Of a DNA stretch of 64,000 bases, positions 28,294 to 38,495 are shown piece after piece. This DNA is from Candidatus Thiodiazotropha sp. CDECU1 (GTDB lineage: Bacteria > Pseudomonadota > Gammaproteobacteria > Chromatiales > Chromatiaceae). Made by a program: the position numbers and the translations under genes. Each line of letters begins with the position of its first letter. The first letter of the stretch is position 1. The DNA is taken from positions 1,984,001-2,048,000 of the forward strand of contig NZ_OY734020.1 of assembly GCF_963455295.1 (NCBI RefSeq), written 5' to 3'. Under the pieces are notes generated by a model. The model ran no database searches. It saw nothing but the letters and a program-made list of their open reading frames with translations, and had not been told where the DNA came from.

Positions 28294-29694
28294 ATGACAT
28301 CAGCAATGGCCAACAATATTGATGAAAACGCCAAGGTCTATGGAGCGGACTATCAACTTGCCAAGCGCTACGGTGTCACGAGTTTTATCGCCATTATCCT
28401 GATCGCCGCCATCATCCTTCTCCTTTTCCGTTACGAATCATCACGCATTATTCAAGAGTCTGCGAAACAGAGCAACGAATCGCTGACCATTGCCACTGAG
28501 TATGCGCTTAATGATCACTTTGTGATGTACCTGAATCTTATCAAGCTCAACAAAAAGAAACGGGGTGAGATGCCATTCGATCCTTTGCTCGCGCGTGCCA
28601 TACATAAAATGATCAAGAACACCAATGTGGACAGGGTAAAGCTGTACGACACAAAAGGGCAAGTGGCGTACTCCTCCGATCCGAAAGCCTACGATGATGA
28701 TGACGAAGACAACGATGGTTTTAAATCAGCCATGGCAGGCTTTCCGCGAACTGTTTTAAATTATCGTGACAGTTTTACACTTTTCAGCGACAACGATAAG
28801 GATGTCAATCTGGTGCAGACGTTTGTCCCAATTCGGGTAGATGATAACTCACCAGTACTGGGAGTAATGGAGATCTATTACGATATCAGCGACTACATCA
28901 GTCATGCGATGAGAACAATCATTATCCTGATGTTGACAACTTTGTTGCTGATGCTTTTTCTGTATACCTTTCTGCTGATGCATATCAAACGGTCTGAAAG
29001 GATAATTGAAGATCAGAACCGGATCACGAGAGAGAAAAAGGCGCTACTGGAATTTCTCACTGCCAAGATGATTAACGCTCAGGAAGATGAGAAGAAGCGC
29101 ATAGCATTCGATCTGCATGAAGATGTGGTGCAGACCCTGTCCGGCGTCAAGATGCAGCTGGAAAAATATATGTTGACTCTCGATCAGCAGGAAGAAGAGG
29201 GTGAGGTCAACCAAATCTCCACGGAAATCGTACCAATGCTGCAGAACGCTGCCCATAAAATAAGATCGGTGGCAATCGATCTACGTCCGCCGAGTCTTGA
29301 CGATTTTGGTCTGAAGGCGGCACTGAACTCATTGGTTTCAGAGTGCCATACTGAGATGACAGGCCTAGAGGTAGTGGTCGAGTTCTTAGTCGAGGAAGAA
29401 GATATCTCTACAGAGCGTAAAGCGATTCTGTATCGCCTGGTTAAGGAAATATTGAAGGCGATCTGTTTTGATCAACAAATGACTGGCAAGGTGCGATTCG
29501 TTTTTGAGCGGATTACCGGTGGGCTTAGTATGACTGCAGCGGTTGCCAGTGAACAGCTCAGTGATCTTGATGATGCAGACATGCCGGAATATTTAAACCT
29601 GATGGAAGAGAGGTCGATTCTGTCCGGCGGTGAATTTTCCAGAAAACCTAAATATGGTAATACCTTTGAAGTGAGGTCAGTATGGGAGTTATGA
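28294..29694 (+). CDS. Membrane HisKA_3-type sensor protein with decayed ATPase domain
   Basis: This 466-residue protein has a first helix at about 28-46, a periplasmic sensor region to about 205, a second helix, and a cytoplasmic HisKA_3 segment with the phospho-acceptor motif KKRIAFDLHEDVVQTLSG (H275), then IRSVAIDLRPPSLDDFGLKA. The ATPase domain that should follow is abnormal. The N-box position reads LVKEILKAICFDQ instead of a QEALNNxxKH pattern, no DxGxG box is present, and only the end, LMEERSILSGGEF, resembles the normal fold. It may be a pseudokinase, or a phosphatase or dimer partner of another kinase. It follows the Sco and cytochrome/binding genes and has no adjacent response regulator. 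Confidence 0.82.
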   Translation: MTSAMANNIDENAKVYGADYQLAKRYGVTSFIAIILIAAIILLLFRYESSRIIQESAKQSNESLTIATEYALNDHFVMYLNLIKLNKKKRGEMPFDPLLARAIHKMIKNTNVDRVKLYDTKGQVAYSSDPKAYDDDDEDNDGFKSAMAGFPRTVLNYRDSFTLFSDNDKDVNLVQTFVPIRVDDNSPVLGVMEIYYDISDYISHAMRTIIILMLTTLLLMLFLYTFLLMHIKRSERIIEDQNRITREKKALLEFLTAKMINAQEDEKKRIAFDLHEDVVQTLSGVKMQLEKYMLTLDQQEEEGEVNQISTEIVPMLQNAAHKIRSVAIDLRPPSLDDFGLKAALNSLVSECHTEMTGLEVVVEFLVEEEDISTERKAILYRLVKEILKAICFDQQMTGKVRFVFERITGGLSMTAAVASEQLSDLDDADMPEYLNLMEERSILSGGEFSRKPKYGNTFEVRSVWEL

Positions 29695-29732
29695 GCAATC
29701 TGGCCAATTGCGAATGCTGTTATGTAGAAGAT

Positions 29733-32630
29733 TCAGGGTTGTTCTGCAGGTGATTCTGACAGAACGGTTTCGGATATTGCTTCACTGTTAGCGCTATCTT
29801 CTGCCTTCATTGGTGTTTGCTGTGAATCTGTAGGTGTAGCAGTCTCAGTCTCATCACTGGTGACGCTGCATGGGCCTGCATCTGCAGAGTCAGCGGCGCC
29901 GCACTCTGAACCCTTGTGGTTTTCCGAATTCTCCTCCATGGCATCGTCCCTTGCTTGATTCTTCGAACCTTGCTTTAGGTCGTGCAAACCGAGTTGATCT
30001 AAAAGGGTGCCGCTGTTGTAACCCTTGAGAGATAGATCAAATATCTTGAGCGATGAACCGGTGCCTGGTTCATTACCCGGTTGGTTCAGCTTGGAATTCT
30101 TTTTCCGCGCCGCACCGGATTTCGATAATCCCGAAGTCAGACTGTTGCTACTGCTGCTGGGAGCTGTGTGGATTGAGACAAAAGGCAGGGAATCGTCATC
30201 GATGATCCTGATGATTGCCGCAGATGGATTGGTAATGCTGGTATTTCCGCTTGCATCAGAGAGTTGCAGCGTGAAACTGCTCTCCTGTTCATAGAGGCCA
30301 TCATTTATAATTTCGATAGTGAGAGTTCGACGTGTCACGCCCGCTGAAAAAGTCAGGGTGCCGCTTATTGCGTGGTAGTCCGCTTTATTCGTTGCAGACC
30401 CGTCCACTGTCGTATATTTAACCGATGCACTGGTTTCAAGGTCCCCTGATCGAATCACTGATAATGTAACTTTACTGCTCGACTCATTGACCTCATAACT
30501 GACTGCATCCAGATAGATGGATACGCTATCTGTGTCCGGATCATCATCAAGGATGGTGACTGTGGTGGAGGCGGGTTCAGCAATGGATGCGCCGTCACTG
30601 ACTGATGTAAGGAGTATTTGAAAGGTCTCGTTGCCTTCATATAGCTTGTCATCGACCAGTTCGATGTGAATCTGCTTTTGAGTTTCTCCCGTTCGAAAGC
30701 GAATGGTTTCGCTATCAGCAATATAGTCGACACCGGCATCGGCGCTTTTTGCCAGCAGCTGGTATTCAACATCCACCACACCGGTAGTGCCTTCCGTGCG
30801 TATCACATCAATGATCGCTTGCTGTTTTGATTCGTTGACGGCATAGGCAACAGTACCGAATGAGATTGCACCGGCCCCGTCATTATCCAGAATAATTACT
30901 TTGGCCTCTGCTTCATCCCCAAGGGTGGCGTTGCCATCTACATCCGATAGGGCGAGGTAGAAGGATTCGTTCTCTTCATCTATTTCATCATCATGAATAG
31001 AAACTTCGAAACTGCGTAGTGTCTCTCCTTCGTGAAATTGCAGTGTGCCCTTGCTGATGGAGTAGTCACGACCTTGCTTGGCTTCATCCTCGATAGTTGT
31101 GTATTCAACCCTGACTTCTCCTTTGCTGCCACCAGAGCGTCGCACAGTGACTATCAGTTTTTGGGTATCCTCATCCACGCTATAGAGCGATTCGCTGAAT
31201 TCGATTCGGCTGTTGTCATTTGATGCGTAGGCATTCTCAAGCAACGCGTACGCTGCAGCTACATCCAACATTCCATAGCCGTAATTGTCATCTGTGCCTG
31301 TTTCACCAAGATCGACTGCAGAGTCATAGAGTGCTGTTTCAATCTGGGACAGGGATACATCGGGAAATGCGCTTTTAAGCAGTGTCATTGCACCTGTCAC
31401 ATGGGGTGCGGAGAATGAGGTGCCGGAGACTATGTTATAGGCATTGGGAAGCAGATCTGTGGTAAAGATCAGGCTGCCAGGGGCAACCAGTTTGGGGAAT
31501 ACTCCGCCGTCACAGGCCCCGGGGCCGCGGCTGCTGAGTAGATCGATTTCATTGGATTGATCCACCGATCCGACAGAAACCGCGCCAGGGTCGTTGGCCG
31601 GGCTGATGCTCGATTCATCGGAAGGACCGAAGTTACCGGCAGAGAAGACGACCCCGATGCCGGCCTCACGGAGTATCTGGATATCCTCGCTGAACTCCTG
31701 GAAACATTGATTGATGGTAGTGGAAAAGCCCCATGAATTGTTGACCAGGTCGGGGGCGTCATCAGTGAGCGGGTCGCCGTCCGGATCGAGTATCCACTGG
31801 AAGGATTCATGGATCGCGCTGAGTGTGGACTCGTTGGCGTTATCGAATATCTTTGCGGCAATCCATTTTGCTTCGGGTGCCATGCCGATTTGATAGCCGC
31901 TCTCATCACCGCCCAGTATGATGCCGAGGGCCTGGGTACCATGGCCCACTGTATCGGTGGGTTGCTCATGTTGCTGATAGGGGTCGAACCAGCTATTCGC
32001 ACCGCCGCGCCATTTACCGATCAGGTCGGGGTGATTGAGCTCCACACCGGAATCCATGATGGCGACAGTGACACCTTCACCAGTAACACCTTGCTGCCAG
32101 AGCTGATCGGTCCTGATGTTGATGAGATTCCATAGGGGATCGGTGCTAAGTCCTTCGACCCGGTTCTCGTTCATGCTCAATCGCATATCGATTGTGATTC
32201 CCTCGACCTCGGCCATTGCGGCGATCTCGGGTACGAGATCGGCAGGCAGTTCGAGGGCCACGGCATTGATGGTCCAAAGGGATTTCAGGCGTGTCTTCAC
32301 ACCATGGTTGTGCAATTTTCTGACAAGCGTCGCTTTGGGTTTGGCAAGTTGTTCTTTGAGGCCGTTCAACAGCCTCTTGCGAAATATCTTTTTTTGTCTG
32401 GATTGTGACTTGCCAAGTGCCGGCTCATATTGATGTTTTTTATTAATTATGTCGCGAAAGTCATTGATATTGTATTCTTTTTTAAATTTTACTATGACAG
32501 GTATAGTGGAGGTGTGTTTGATTTGTGCGGCCAGCTTATCCACATCCGCAGTTAATCCTGCCGCACCATTGAGCACGGGCAGATAGAACAGCCCCGCCCA
32601 GATTACGGCAGTAAAAAGTCGCTTAAGCAT
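29733..32630 (-). CDS. Secreted subtilisin-like (S8) protease with three Calx-beta repeats
   Basis: This 965-residue protein has a signal peptide (ending LNGAAG). Residues about 40-150 form an I9-like pro-region, and the S8 catalytic domain follows with D193 in VAIMDSGVELNHPDL, H230 in TVGHGTQ, N333 in VFSAGN and S405 in SGTSFSAPH. All the catalytic residues are present. Three Calx-beta repeats follow from about residue 478 (IEFSESLYSVDEDT, ISFGTVAYAVNES, YEVNESSSKVTL). The C-terminal ~130 residues are low-complexity and acidic and carry no GlyGly-CTERM tail. It converges on the sensor gene. The repeats are the same type as in the Calx-beta protein nearby, suggesting a common secretion or processing pathway, possibly the downstream type II system. 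Confidence 0.92.
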   Translation of the reverse strand: MLKRLFTAVIWAGLFYLPVLNGAAGLTADVDKLAAQIKHTSTIPVIVKFKKEYNINDFRDIINKKHQYEPALGKSQSRQKKIFRKRLLNGLKEQLAKPKATLVRKLHNHGVKTRLKSLWTINAVALELPADLVPEIAAMAEVEGITIDMRLSMNENRVEGLSTDPLWNLINIRTDQLWQQGVTGEGVTVAIMDSGVELNHPDLIGKWRGGANSWFDPYQQHEQPTDTVGHGTQALGIILGGDESGYQIGMAPEAKWIAAKIFDNANESTLSAIHESFQWILDPDGDPLTDDAPDLVNNSWGFSTTINQCFQEFSEDIQILREAGIGVVFSAGNFGPSDESSISPANDPGAVSVGSVDQSNEIDLLSSRGPGACDGGVFPKLVAPGSLIFTTDLLPNAYNIVSGTSFSAPHVTGAMTLLKSAFPDVSLSQIETALYDSAVDLGETGTDDNYGYGMLDVAAAYALLENAYASNDNSRIEFSESLYSVDEDTQKLIVTVRRSGGSKGEVRVEYTTIEDEAKQGRDYSISKGTLQFHEGETLRSFEVSIHDDEIDEENESFYLALSDVDGNATLGDEAEAKVIILDNDGAGAISFGTVAYAVNESKQQAIIDVIRTEGTTGVVDVEYQLLAKSADAGVDYIADSETIRFRTGETQKQIHIELVDDKLYEGNETFQILLTSVSDGASIAEPASTTVTILDDDPDTDSVSIYLDAVSYEVNESSSKVTLSVIRSGDLETSASVKYTTVDGSATNKADYHAISGTLTFSAGVTRRTLTIEIINDGLYEQESSFTLQLSDASGNTSITNPSAAIIRIIDDDSLPFVSIHTAPSSSSNSLTSGLSKSGAARKKNSKLNQPGNEPGTGSSLKIFDLSLKGYNSGTLLDQLGLHDLKQGSKNQARDDAMEENSENHKGSECGAADSADAGPCSVTSDETETATPTDSQQTPMKAEDSANSEAISETVLSESPAEQP

Positions 32631-33137
32631 CGTTGTCTGGTGCCTGGTGATGCGTTTATTTCCCCAGCAGGGGAAACGATGGATAAAATTTGAGTAAAAT
32701 CATCTGATTATCAACTATATTCTTTAACACCTCATACTTTAATGCGTGTTACTACTACCAGTTGATGAGGTATGTTACTACCATGACTGAATGGCCGAGG
32801 CAGTAGAATCCTAAACTCCAGTCATGCCAGAAGCTAAGATCCGGCAGCTATCAAGGCAGTTATTGTTCGCTGATCTAGTCTCTCTAGGATTGATTATCCT
32901 ATTCATTTAACAGGTGGTTCGCGCCACTTCGGTGCGATCCTGGCTGGTGGTGATAGAGACAGTAGTTCCCGTGGTAGGGTTTTTATCCACTAAAGGTATG
33001 GAATCACCCCATCAATAAATACACCGTCCCATCAATCTCATTAATCGGGGAAATCTGCTGTTATTGTATGAGCCATATTCAGCCTTACCTATTGTCGATC
33101 AGGATATGGAAATAAATATGGGATTATTGGAAATCAG
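32631..33137. other. Divergent intergenic region between the protease and gspD
   Basis: These 507 bases hold no credible gene. A short hairpin TTTCCCC/GGGGAAA (32659-32676) lies in the presumed leader of the protease gene. Two direct copies of GTTACTAC (32748-32755 and 32774-32781) lie about 120 bases from the protease start and could be a regulator site. The rest is AT-rich and probably holds both divergent promoters. Confidence 0.5.
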
Positions 33138-35366
33138 ATGAGCAAGAGAGAACACAATCTGCTGACTCGGCTTTTGCCAATGGTAGTGTCACTACTGTTG
33201 GTATCATGCGCCCAGCAACCCGAAATCGATCAAACATCCGATGGCAGCAGAGTGATAACTCCCTATCCGACGGAGAGGCCACCGGTCACTGTTTCCGGCG
33301 ATGATGATGAACAGGAGTTGGTGCTTTCCCAGCAGGCCGTGCAGGAGCCTGAGTTCTTTGTTCGCGAGGGAAGTGGCAGGTTTCTCAAACAGGGGCAGTC
33401 GACTAAAAAAACAGCTCAGCCGGCGCGTGGCGATATCACGCTTAATTTTGAAGGCGTGGATCTGCGTGAAGTGGTCAAGGTCATCTTCGAGGAGATACTG
33501 CGGGAAAACTATCTGATCGATGACAAGGTTCAGGGTCAGGTGACCATCCATACAACCTACCCGGTCAGCACCGATGCGGTATTGCCGATTCTTGAGAATA
33601 TCCTGCAGATGAACGGTGCTGTGATGGTGCGCAACGGCGCACTCTACAAAATCCTGCCCGCTGCAGATCTGAAGGGCATGGCCCTGAAACCATCGGTCGG
33701 TCAGGGTAAGGCCAGGATGAAGGCGGGCCAGGGGGTGCAGATAGTGCCCTTGAGATATATCACGGCCACCGAAATGAAGAAGGTATTGGAGAGCTTCGCC
33801 TCTCCCACGGAACAGATCCGTATCGATAAAGGCCGGAACCTGCTGATTCTCACCGGCTCCTTCCAGAAGATCAATAATCTGCTGCAGACCATCGAAATGT
33901 TCGATGTGGACTGGCTCAGTGGTATGTCATTTGCCTTGATACCGTTAAAGGCCACCGATGCCAAGACCATCACGGATGAGCTTAAACATATTGTTGGGGA
34001 AGGCGAGGCGTCACCCCTGGCCGGGATGATCAAGCTGATCCCTATCGATCGCCTGAACGCGGTGATGGTGATCAGTCAGCAGCCCAGGTATATCAAGGAC
34101 GTGCGCAGATTGATCAGCCAGTTCGATCAGGGTAGTGACAAATCACCCGATCGCCGTCTCTATGTCTATCACCTGAAAAATGGCAAGGCGGAGAATATAG
34201 CCGCTATCCTGCAGAATATATTCGGTAATGAGGTTTCAACCCCGGCCTCGTCTGGTGGTTTGAGCAGCAGTGATCCGCTGTTGCGTTCAAATGTCCGTTC
34301 CCCCACTACAACCGGGATCGATCTGAAAAACAGCAATGCCGACAGCCAGGCCGCGCTGACCAAGGATCAGCCAGTCGCTACCGCGGCAGCCACCACCACT
34401 GCCGGTATAGCCAGCTCGGCGTCCCAAGGTGGATCGGACGCCACGGCGACCATCATCGCCGATCCGGATAACAACGCTATTCTGGTGATGGCCAGTCCGA
34501 AGGATTATCAGAAGATCAAAGCAACCATCAACCGCTTGGATGTGTCGCCCAAGCAGGTGCTTATCGAAGCGACCATCGCCGAGGTGCAGTTGAGCGACAA
34601 TCTGAGTTACGGGGTGCGTTGGTTCTTCAATGGCTCCACAGGGAGCGGTCGGCCCTATAAAGGCGCATTGGGCACCCTGCCCGGCGATGTATCCGGTGGC
34701 GATGGATTTTCCCTGGGGCTCTTCAACAACGCCAGCGACCTGAAGGTATTCTTCGATATCCTGGAGACCGAGTCCTCGGTGAAGTTTCTCTCGGCACCGC
34801 AGATTATGGTCATCGACAATCAGACGGCCAGTTTCCGGGTGGGTGACCAGATACCAATCGTGACCCGTTCATCCCAGAGTACTACCGATCCCGATGCCCC
34901 GATTGTGTCAGAGGTACAGTTCCGGGATACCGGCACCCTATTGCAGGTCACACCACGTATCAATGAAGGTGGGATGGTCACCCTCGAGGTCAGCCAGGAG
35001 GTCAGTACCCCGGGTACCGCCCCGGCTATCGGAGGTGGTGGCAATGTCTCCATTTCCCAGCGCACCATTGAGAGTACTGTCATCGTCCACGATGGTCAGA
35101 CAGTGGTCCTGGGCGGCCTGATTCGCGAAAGCAGCTCTGGTGGCAAAACTGGGATCCCAGGTTTGATGCATATTCCCCTGGTTGGTAACCTCTTTGGCAG
35201 CACCACCAAGGATGTCAGCCGTACCGAGTTGATCGTGACATTGACTCCAAAGGTGGTACGCAACCCACAAGAGGCCTACGATATATCTCAGGAACTGCGA
35301 GAAAAGATCCGCGACGCCGCACTGTTTCACGATGACTTTCAACGGCGTCGGGCATCCAGCAAGTAA
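33138..35366 (+). CDS. gspD: Type II secretion outer-membrane secretin GspD
   Basis: This 742-residue protein forms the outer-membrane channel of the type II secretion system. The N-terminus is a lipoprotein signal with lipobox LLVSC, so the protein is probably lipidated, unlike many GspD proteins. N-domains follow (INTH-like TLNFEGVDLREVVKVIFEEI, then several N1-N3 repeats with NLLILTG and DPDNNAILVMAS). A Ser/Ala/Thr-rich linker lies at about residues 375-435. The secretin domain includes VLIEATIAEVQL and VVLGGLIRESSSGGKTGIPG with IPLVGNLFGS. It opens the gsp cluster and has its own upstream region. Confidence 0.96.
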   Translation: MSKREHNLLTRLLPMVVSLLLVSCAQQPEIDQTSDGSRVITPYPTERPPVTVSGDDDEQELVLSQQAVQEPEFFVREGSGRFLKQGQSTKKTAQPARGDITLNFEGVDLREVVKVIFEEILRENYLIDDKVQGQVTIHTTYPVSTDAVLPILENILQMNGAVMVRNGALYKILPAADLKGMALKPSVGQGKARMKAGQGVQIVPLRYITATEMKKVLESFASPTEQIRIDKGRNLLILTGSFQKINNLLQTIEMFDVDWLSGMSFALIPLKATDAKTITDELKHIVGEGEASPLAGMIKLIPIDRLNAVMVISQQPRYIKDVRRLISQFDQGSDKSPDRRLYVYHLKNGKAENIAAILQNIFGNEVSTPASSGGLSSSDPLLRSNVRSPTTTGIDLKNSNADSQAALTKDQPVATAAATTTAGIASSASQGGSDATATIIADPDNNAILVMASPKDYQKIKATINRLDVSPKQVLIEATIAEVQLSDNLSYGVRWFFNGSTGSGRPYKGALGTLPGDVSGGDGFSLGLFNNASDLKVFFDILETESSVKFLSAPQIMVIDNQTASFRVGDQIPIVTRSSQSTTDPDAPIVSEVQFRDTGTLLQVTPRINEGGMVTLEVSQEVSTPGTAPAIGGGGNVSISQRTIESTVIVHDGQTVVLGGLIRESSSGGKTGIPGLMHIPLVGNLFGSTTKDVSRTELIVTLTPKVVRNPQEAYDISQELREKIRDAALFHDDFQRRRASSK

Positions 35367-35434
35367 TCGACTTTGAACTGGTGACCCTTGGCTGTGTGTT
35401 GAGGGTCAGCCCAGCCACCTGAGAGGTCACGCGT

Positions 35435-37180
35435 GTGAGACAGGAGAACAGCCAGATCGCCAGGGAGAACCCCGCTTCCGAGGATGATGCTGGCACACTC
35501 AGATATTTGGAATATCCCCTCTCTGTCGCCCTGGTGGAGGGTGGTCGACTCAGCGCCACTGATGCTGAACGTGCTGTTCGCCTGAGAGAGAATCAGCAGA
35601 GTGACCAGTCAATTGGCACCATCCTGTTACAGCTGGGCCTGATTTCCGACCGGGATCTCGCCGTAACCCTGGCCACGCTCTGTGGTGTACCGGTTATCGA
35701 AAAGAAGGCCTATCCCGATCTTGCCCATATCAGCGAGAATATCTCTTCCAACTTCCTCAAACAGCACCGCTTGGTGGTGTTTGAGGAGCAGGAGGACCAC
35801 CTGGTGGCGATCATGGTCGATCCCACCGACCGGTACGTCATCGATGCGCTGGAACTGATCAGCGGCAAGCAGATCAGGTTGGTGATCGGTATCGCCTCCG
35901 AGATCGACGAGGTGATCCAGACCCTGTTCAGCGAGCTGATGAAGGAAGAGGGGGGGGATGATGATGGGGGTACGGAACATCAGTTGCTGCTGGATGATGT
36001 GGAGCAGCTCAAGGAACTGGCCAGTGAAGCGCCGGTCATCAAGATGGTCAACCAGATTATCCAGCGGGCGGTCTCATCCAAGGCGTCGGATATCCATATC
36101 GAGCCCTTCGAAAATAGCCTGAAGATACGCTATCGGGTCGACGGTCTGCTGCGCGAAACCGAATCAACCGCGGTCAACCTGGCCCCGGCACTGATCTCAC
36201 GCATCAAAATTATGGCCAATCTCAACATCGCGGAACGCCGCCTGCCACAGGATGGGCGTTTCAAGGTCAGGGTGCACGGCGCCACCCTGGATATGCGTGT
36301 CTCCACCGTGCCCACGCTGCATGGCGAGAGCATGGTGCTCAGATTACTCCAGCGGGATCATGTGAATCTCGATTTTGCCAGCCTCGGTTTTGACAGCATG
36401 CTCGAGCAACGGCTATTGGAGATACTCGATCGTCCCCACGGTATCGTGGTGGTGACCGGTCCTACCGGCAGTGGTAAGACCACTTCTCTATACGCCGCGC
36501 TCAACTATCTCAATCGACCGGAACGAAAGATCCTCACGGTGGAGGATCCGGTGGAATACAACATCGAAGGGGTCAATCAGATCCAGGTCAAGCCGAACAT
36601 CGGCCTCAACTTCAGCTCTGCCCTGCGGTCCATCGTGCGCCAGGATCCGGACATCATCATGATAGGTGAGATTCGTGATCAGGAGACCGCGCAGATCGCC
36701 GTCCAGTCGGCGCTTACCGGACACCTGGTCCTCTCCTCGCTGCATACCAATGATGCGGCCGGCAGTATCACCCGGTTTATTGATATGGGAATCGAGCCAT
36801 TCCTGCTGACCTCAACGGTGAATGCCGTGGTGGCGCAACGCCTGGTTAGAAACCTCTGTCCCGATTGCAAGCAGCCCTATGATCCTCCACCGGAGGTGGC
36901 GGCGCGCTTCGAGTCATTCCCGGGTGGAGCGACCCTTTATAAGGCTGTAGGTTGTGAGCACTGCAGTGGCAGTGGATATCGTGGGCGTAGCGCGATTATC
37001 GAAATGATCGAGCTGTCGGAGGGATTACGCTCGCTGATTCTGCAGGGCGGGGATAAGAATGCTCTGGCTGAATGCGCAAAACGCGAGGGTGCCCGTTCCA
37101 TGTACGAGGATGGTTTGTTAAAAGTGATGCAGGGTATCACCACCCTTGAAGAGGTGCTGAGAGTCACTCAGGAGAACTGA
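35435..37180 (+). CDS. gspE: Type II secretion ATPase GspE
   Basis: This 581-residue cytoplasmic hexameric ATPase powers pseudopilus assembly. It has an N-terminal MshEN/GspE domain, the core with Walker A GPTGSGKTT (about residues 342-350), the Asp box, Walker B IIMIGEIRDQETAQIA, the His box LSSLHTNDAAGS and the zinc tetracysteine (CPDC and CEHC) near the C-terminus. The start is a GTG at 35435; no suitable ATG is nearby. It follows gspD by 68 bases. Confidence 0.96.
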   Translation: MRQENSQIARENPASEDDAGTLRYLEYPLSVALVEGGRLSATDAERAVRLRENQQSDQSIGTILLQLGLISDRDLAVTLATLCGVPVIEKKAYPDLAHISENISSNFLKQHRLVVFEEQEDHLVAIMVDPTDRYVIDALELISGKQIRLVIGIASEIDEVIQTLFSELMKEEGGDDDGGTEHQLLLDDVEQLKELASEAPVIKMVNQIIQRAVSSKASDIHIEPFENSLKIRYRVDGLLRETESTAVNLAPALISRIKIMANLNIAERRLPQDGRFKVRVHGATLDMRVSTVPTLHGESMVLRLLQRDHVNLDFASLGFDSMLEQRLLEILDRPHGIVVVTGPTGSGKTTSLYAALNYLNRPERKILTVEDPVEYNIEGVNQIQVKPNIGLNFSSALRSIVRQDPDIIMIGEIRDQETAQIAVQSALTGHLVLSSLHTNDAAGSITRFIDMGIEPFLLTSTVNAVVAQRLVRNLCPDCKQPYDPPPEVAARFESFPGGATLYKAVGCEHCSGSGYRGRSAIIEMIELSEGLRSLILQGGDKNALAECAKREGARSMYEDGLLKVMQGITTLEEVLRVTQEN

Positions 37181-37274
37181 CCCGCACTTCTCACCAGGCG
37201 GACCCTACCAACATTAGTAAACAGGTGGCTTCCTTTCATGATAAGACGTTTATCGGACAGAATGCGGGTTAAGC

Positions 37275-38495
37275 ATGGCCTCGTTTCAATATAAGGCTGT
37301 CGGTGCGGATGGTGAGGTGGTGGAGGGTGAGCTGCAGGCGGTCAGCCGTGATCATGCGGTCAACCAGATTCACCTCAAGGGCCAAGTACCGATCCGCATC
37401 GAGGAGAATCGACAAAAGAGCCGGCGTACAACACCCAGGAGTTTTCAGCGAAAATCGGTCTCTATCGACCAGATCGCATCATTCACCCGGGAATTGGCAA
37501 CCCTGCTGAAGTCGGGCCAACCCCTCGATGGGGCGTTATCGATCCTCATCTCCATTGCAGGTGCGGATTCCCTGTTCAGTCAACACCTGACCAGTATTCG
37601 GGATAGTCTGAAGGGCGGCAACTCCTTTGCCGATGCCTTGGCGAAAGAGGCGGGGCTGTTCAATAACTTCTACGTGCAGATGGTAAGGGCAGGGGAGTCC
37701 GGGGGTGCATTGGAGAGTGTCCTGGCACGATTGGCAGTACATCTGGAGCGGGCCAAGGAAGTACGCAGTTCACTCATATCGGCGCTGATCTACCCAGCGA
37801 TCCTGCTGTTTGTGGCGATCACCTCGATTCTGATTCTACTCACCTATGTGATCCCCCAGTTCAGTGAACTGTTCAGTGATATGGGACAGGCCCTGCCGAT
37901 GTCGACCCGCATTACCATGGGGATTGCCGGATTCCTGCAGGATTACGGTTGGCTGATGGCCTTGCTGACGATTCTGTTGATCTTCTATTTCAAGTGGCAG
38001 ATGAGTCGCAGATCGAGCGCCAAGCGATGGCATGCCAGACTGCTGCTGTTACCGATCATTGGACCGATCATCCAACAGGTGGAAGCGGCGCGATTCTGCC
38101 GTACCCTGGGAACCTTGCTTGAGAATGGCGTGCCGATGCTTAAATCGGTGGCAATCGTGAAGGATACCATCAGCAACCATGTGATTGCCGATGGCATGGA
38201 TCAGGTTGTGAGCAACCTGAAATCGGGACAGCGCCTGGCCGATCCCCTTACAGAGCATGCCCAGTTCCCCCCCTTTGCCTTGCAGATGATTCGGGTGGGT
38301 GAGGAGTCCGGACAGTTGGAATCGATGCTGATGCAGACCGCGGAGATTCTCGATCAGGAGACACAAACCCTGATCAAGCGCGCATTGAGCCTGGTGGAAC
38401 CGGTGATGATACTGGTGCTTGGCCTGATCATCGCGGGTGTCGTGATGTCGATTCTGGTGGCTATCCTGGGCGTGAATTCATTGGTAGCACTATGA
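37275..38495 (+). CDS. gspF: Type II secretion inner-membrane platform protein GspF
   Basis: This 406-residue protein has two repeated T2SSF domains and three main membrane helices. It starts MASFQYKAVGADGEVVEGEL and continues with FTRELATLLKSGQPLDGAL and the second-domain copy FCRTLGTLLENGVPMLKSV. It forms the platform with GspL and GspM and contacts GspE. Its stop overlaps gspH by 4 bases. The 94 bases between gspE and gspF contain no gene. Confidence 0.96.
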   Translation: MASFQYKAVGADGEVVEGELQAVSRDHAVNQIHLKGQVPIRIEENRQKSRRTTPRSFQRKSVSIDQIASFTRELATLLKSGQPLDGALSILISIAGADSLFSQHLTSIRDSLKGGNSFADALAKEAGLFNNFYVQMVRAGESGGALESVLARLAVHLERAKEVRSSLISALIYPAILLFVAITSILILLTYVIPQFSELFSDMGQALPMSTRITMGIAGFLQDYGWLMALLTILLIFYFKWQMSRRSSAKRWHARLLLLPIIGPIIQQVEAARFCRTLGTLLENGVPMLKSVAIVKDTISNHVIADGMDQVVSNLKSGQRLADPLTEHAQFPPFALQMIRVGEESGQLESMLMQTAEILDQETQTLIKRALSLVEPVMILVLGLIIAGVVMSILVAILGVNSLVAL

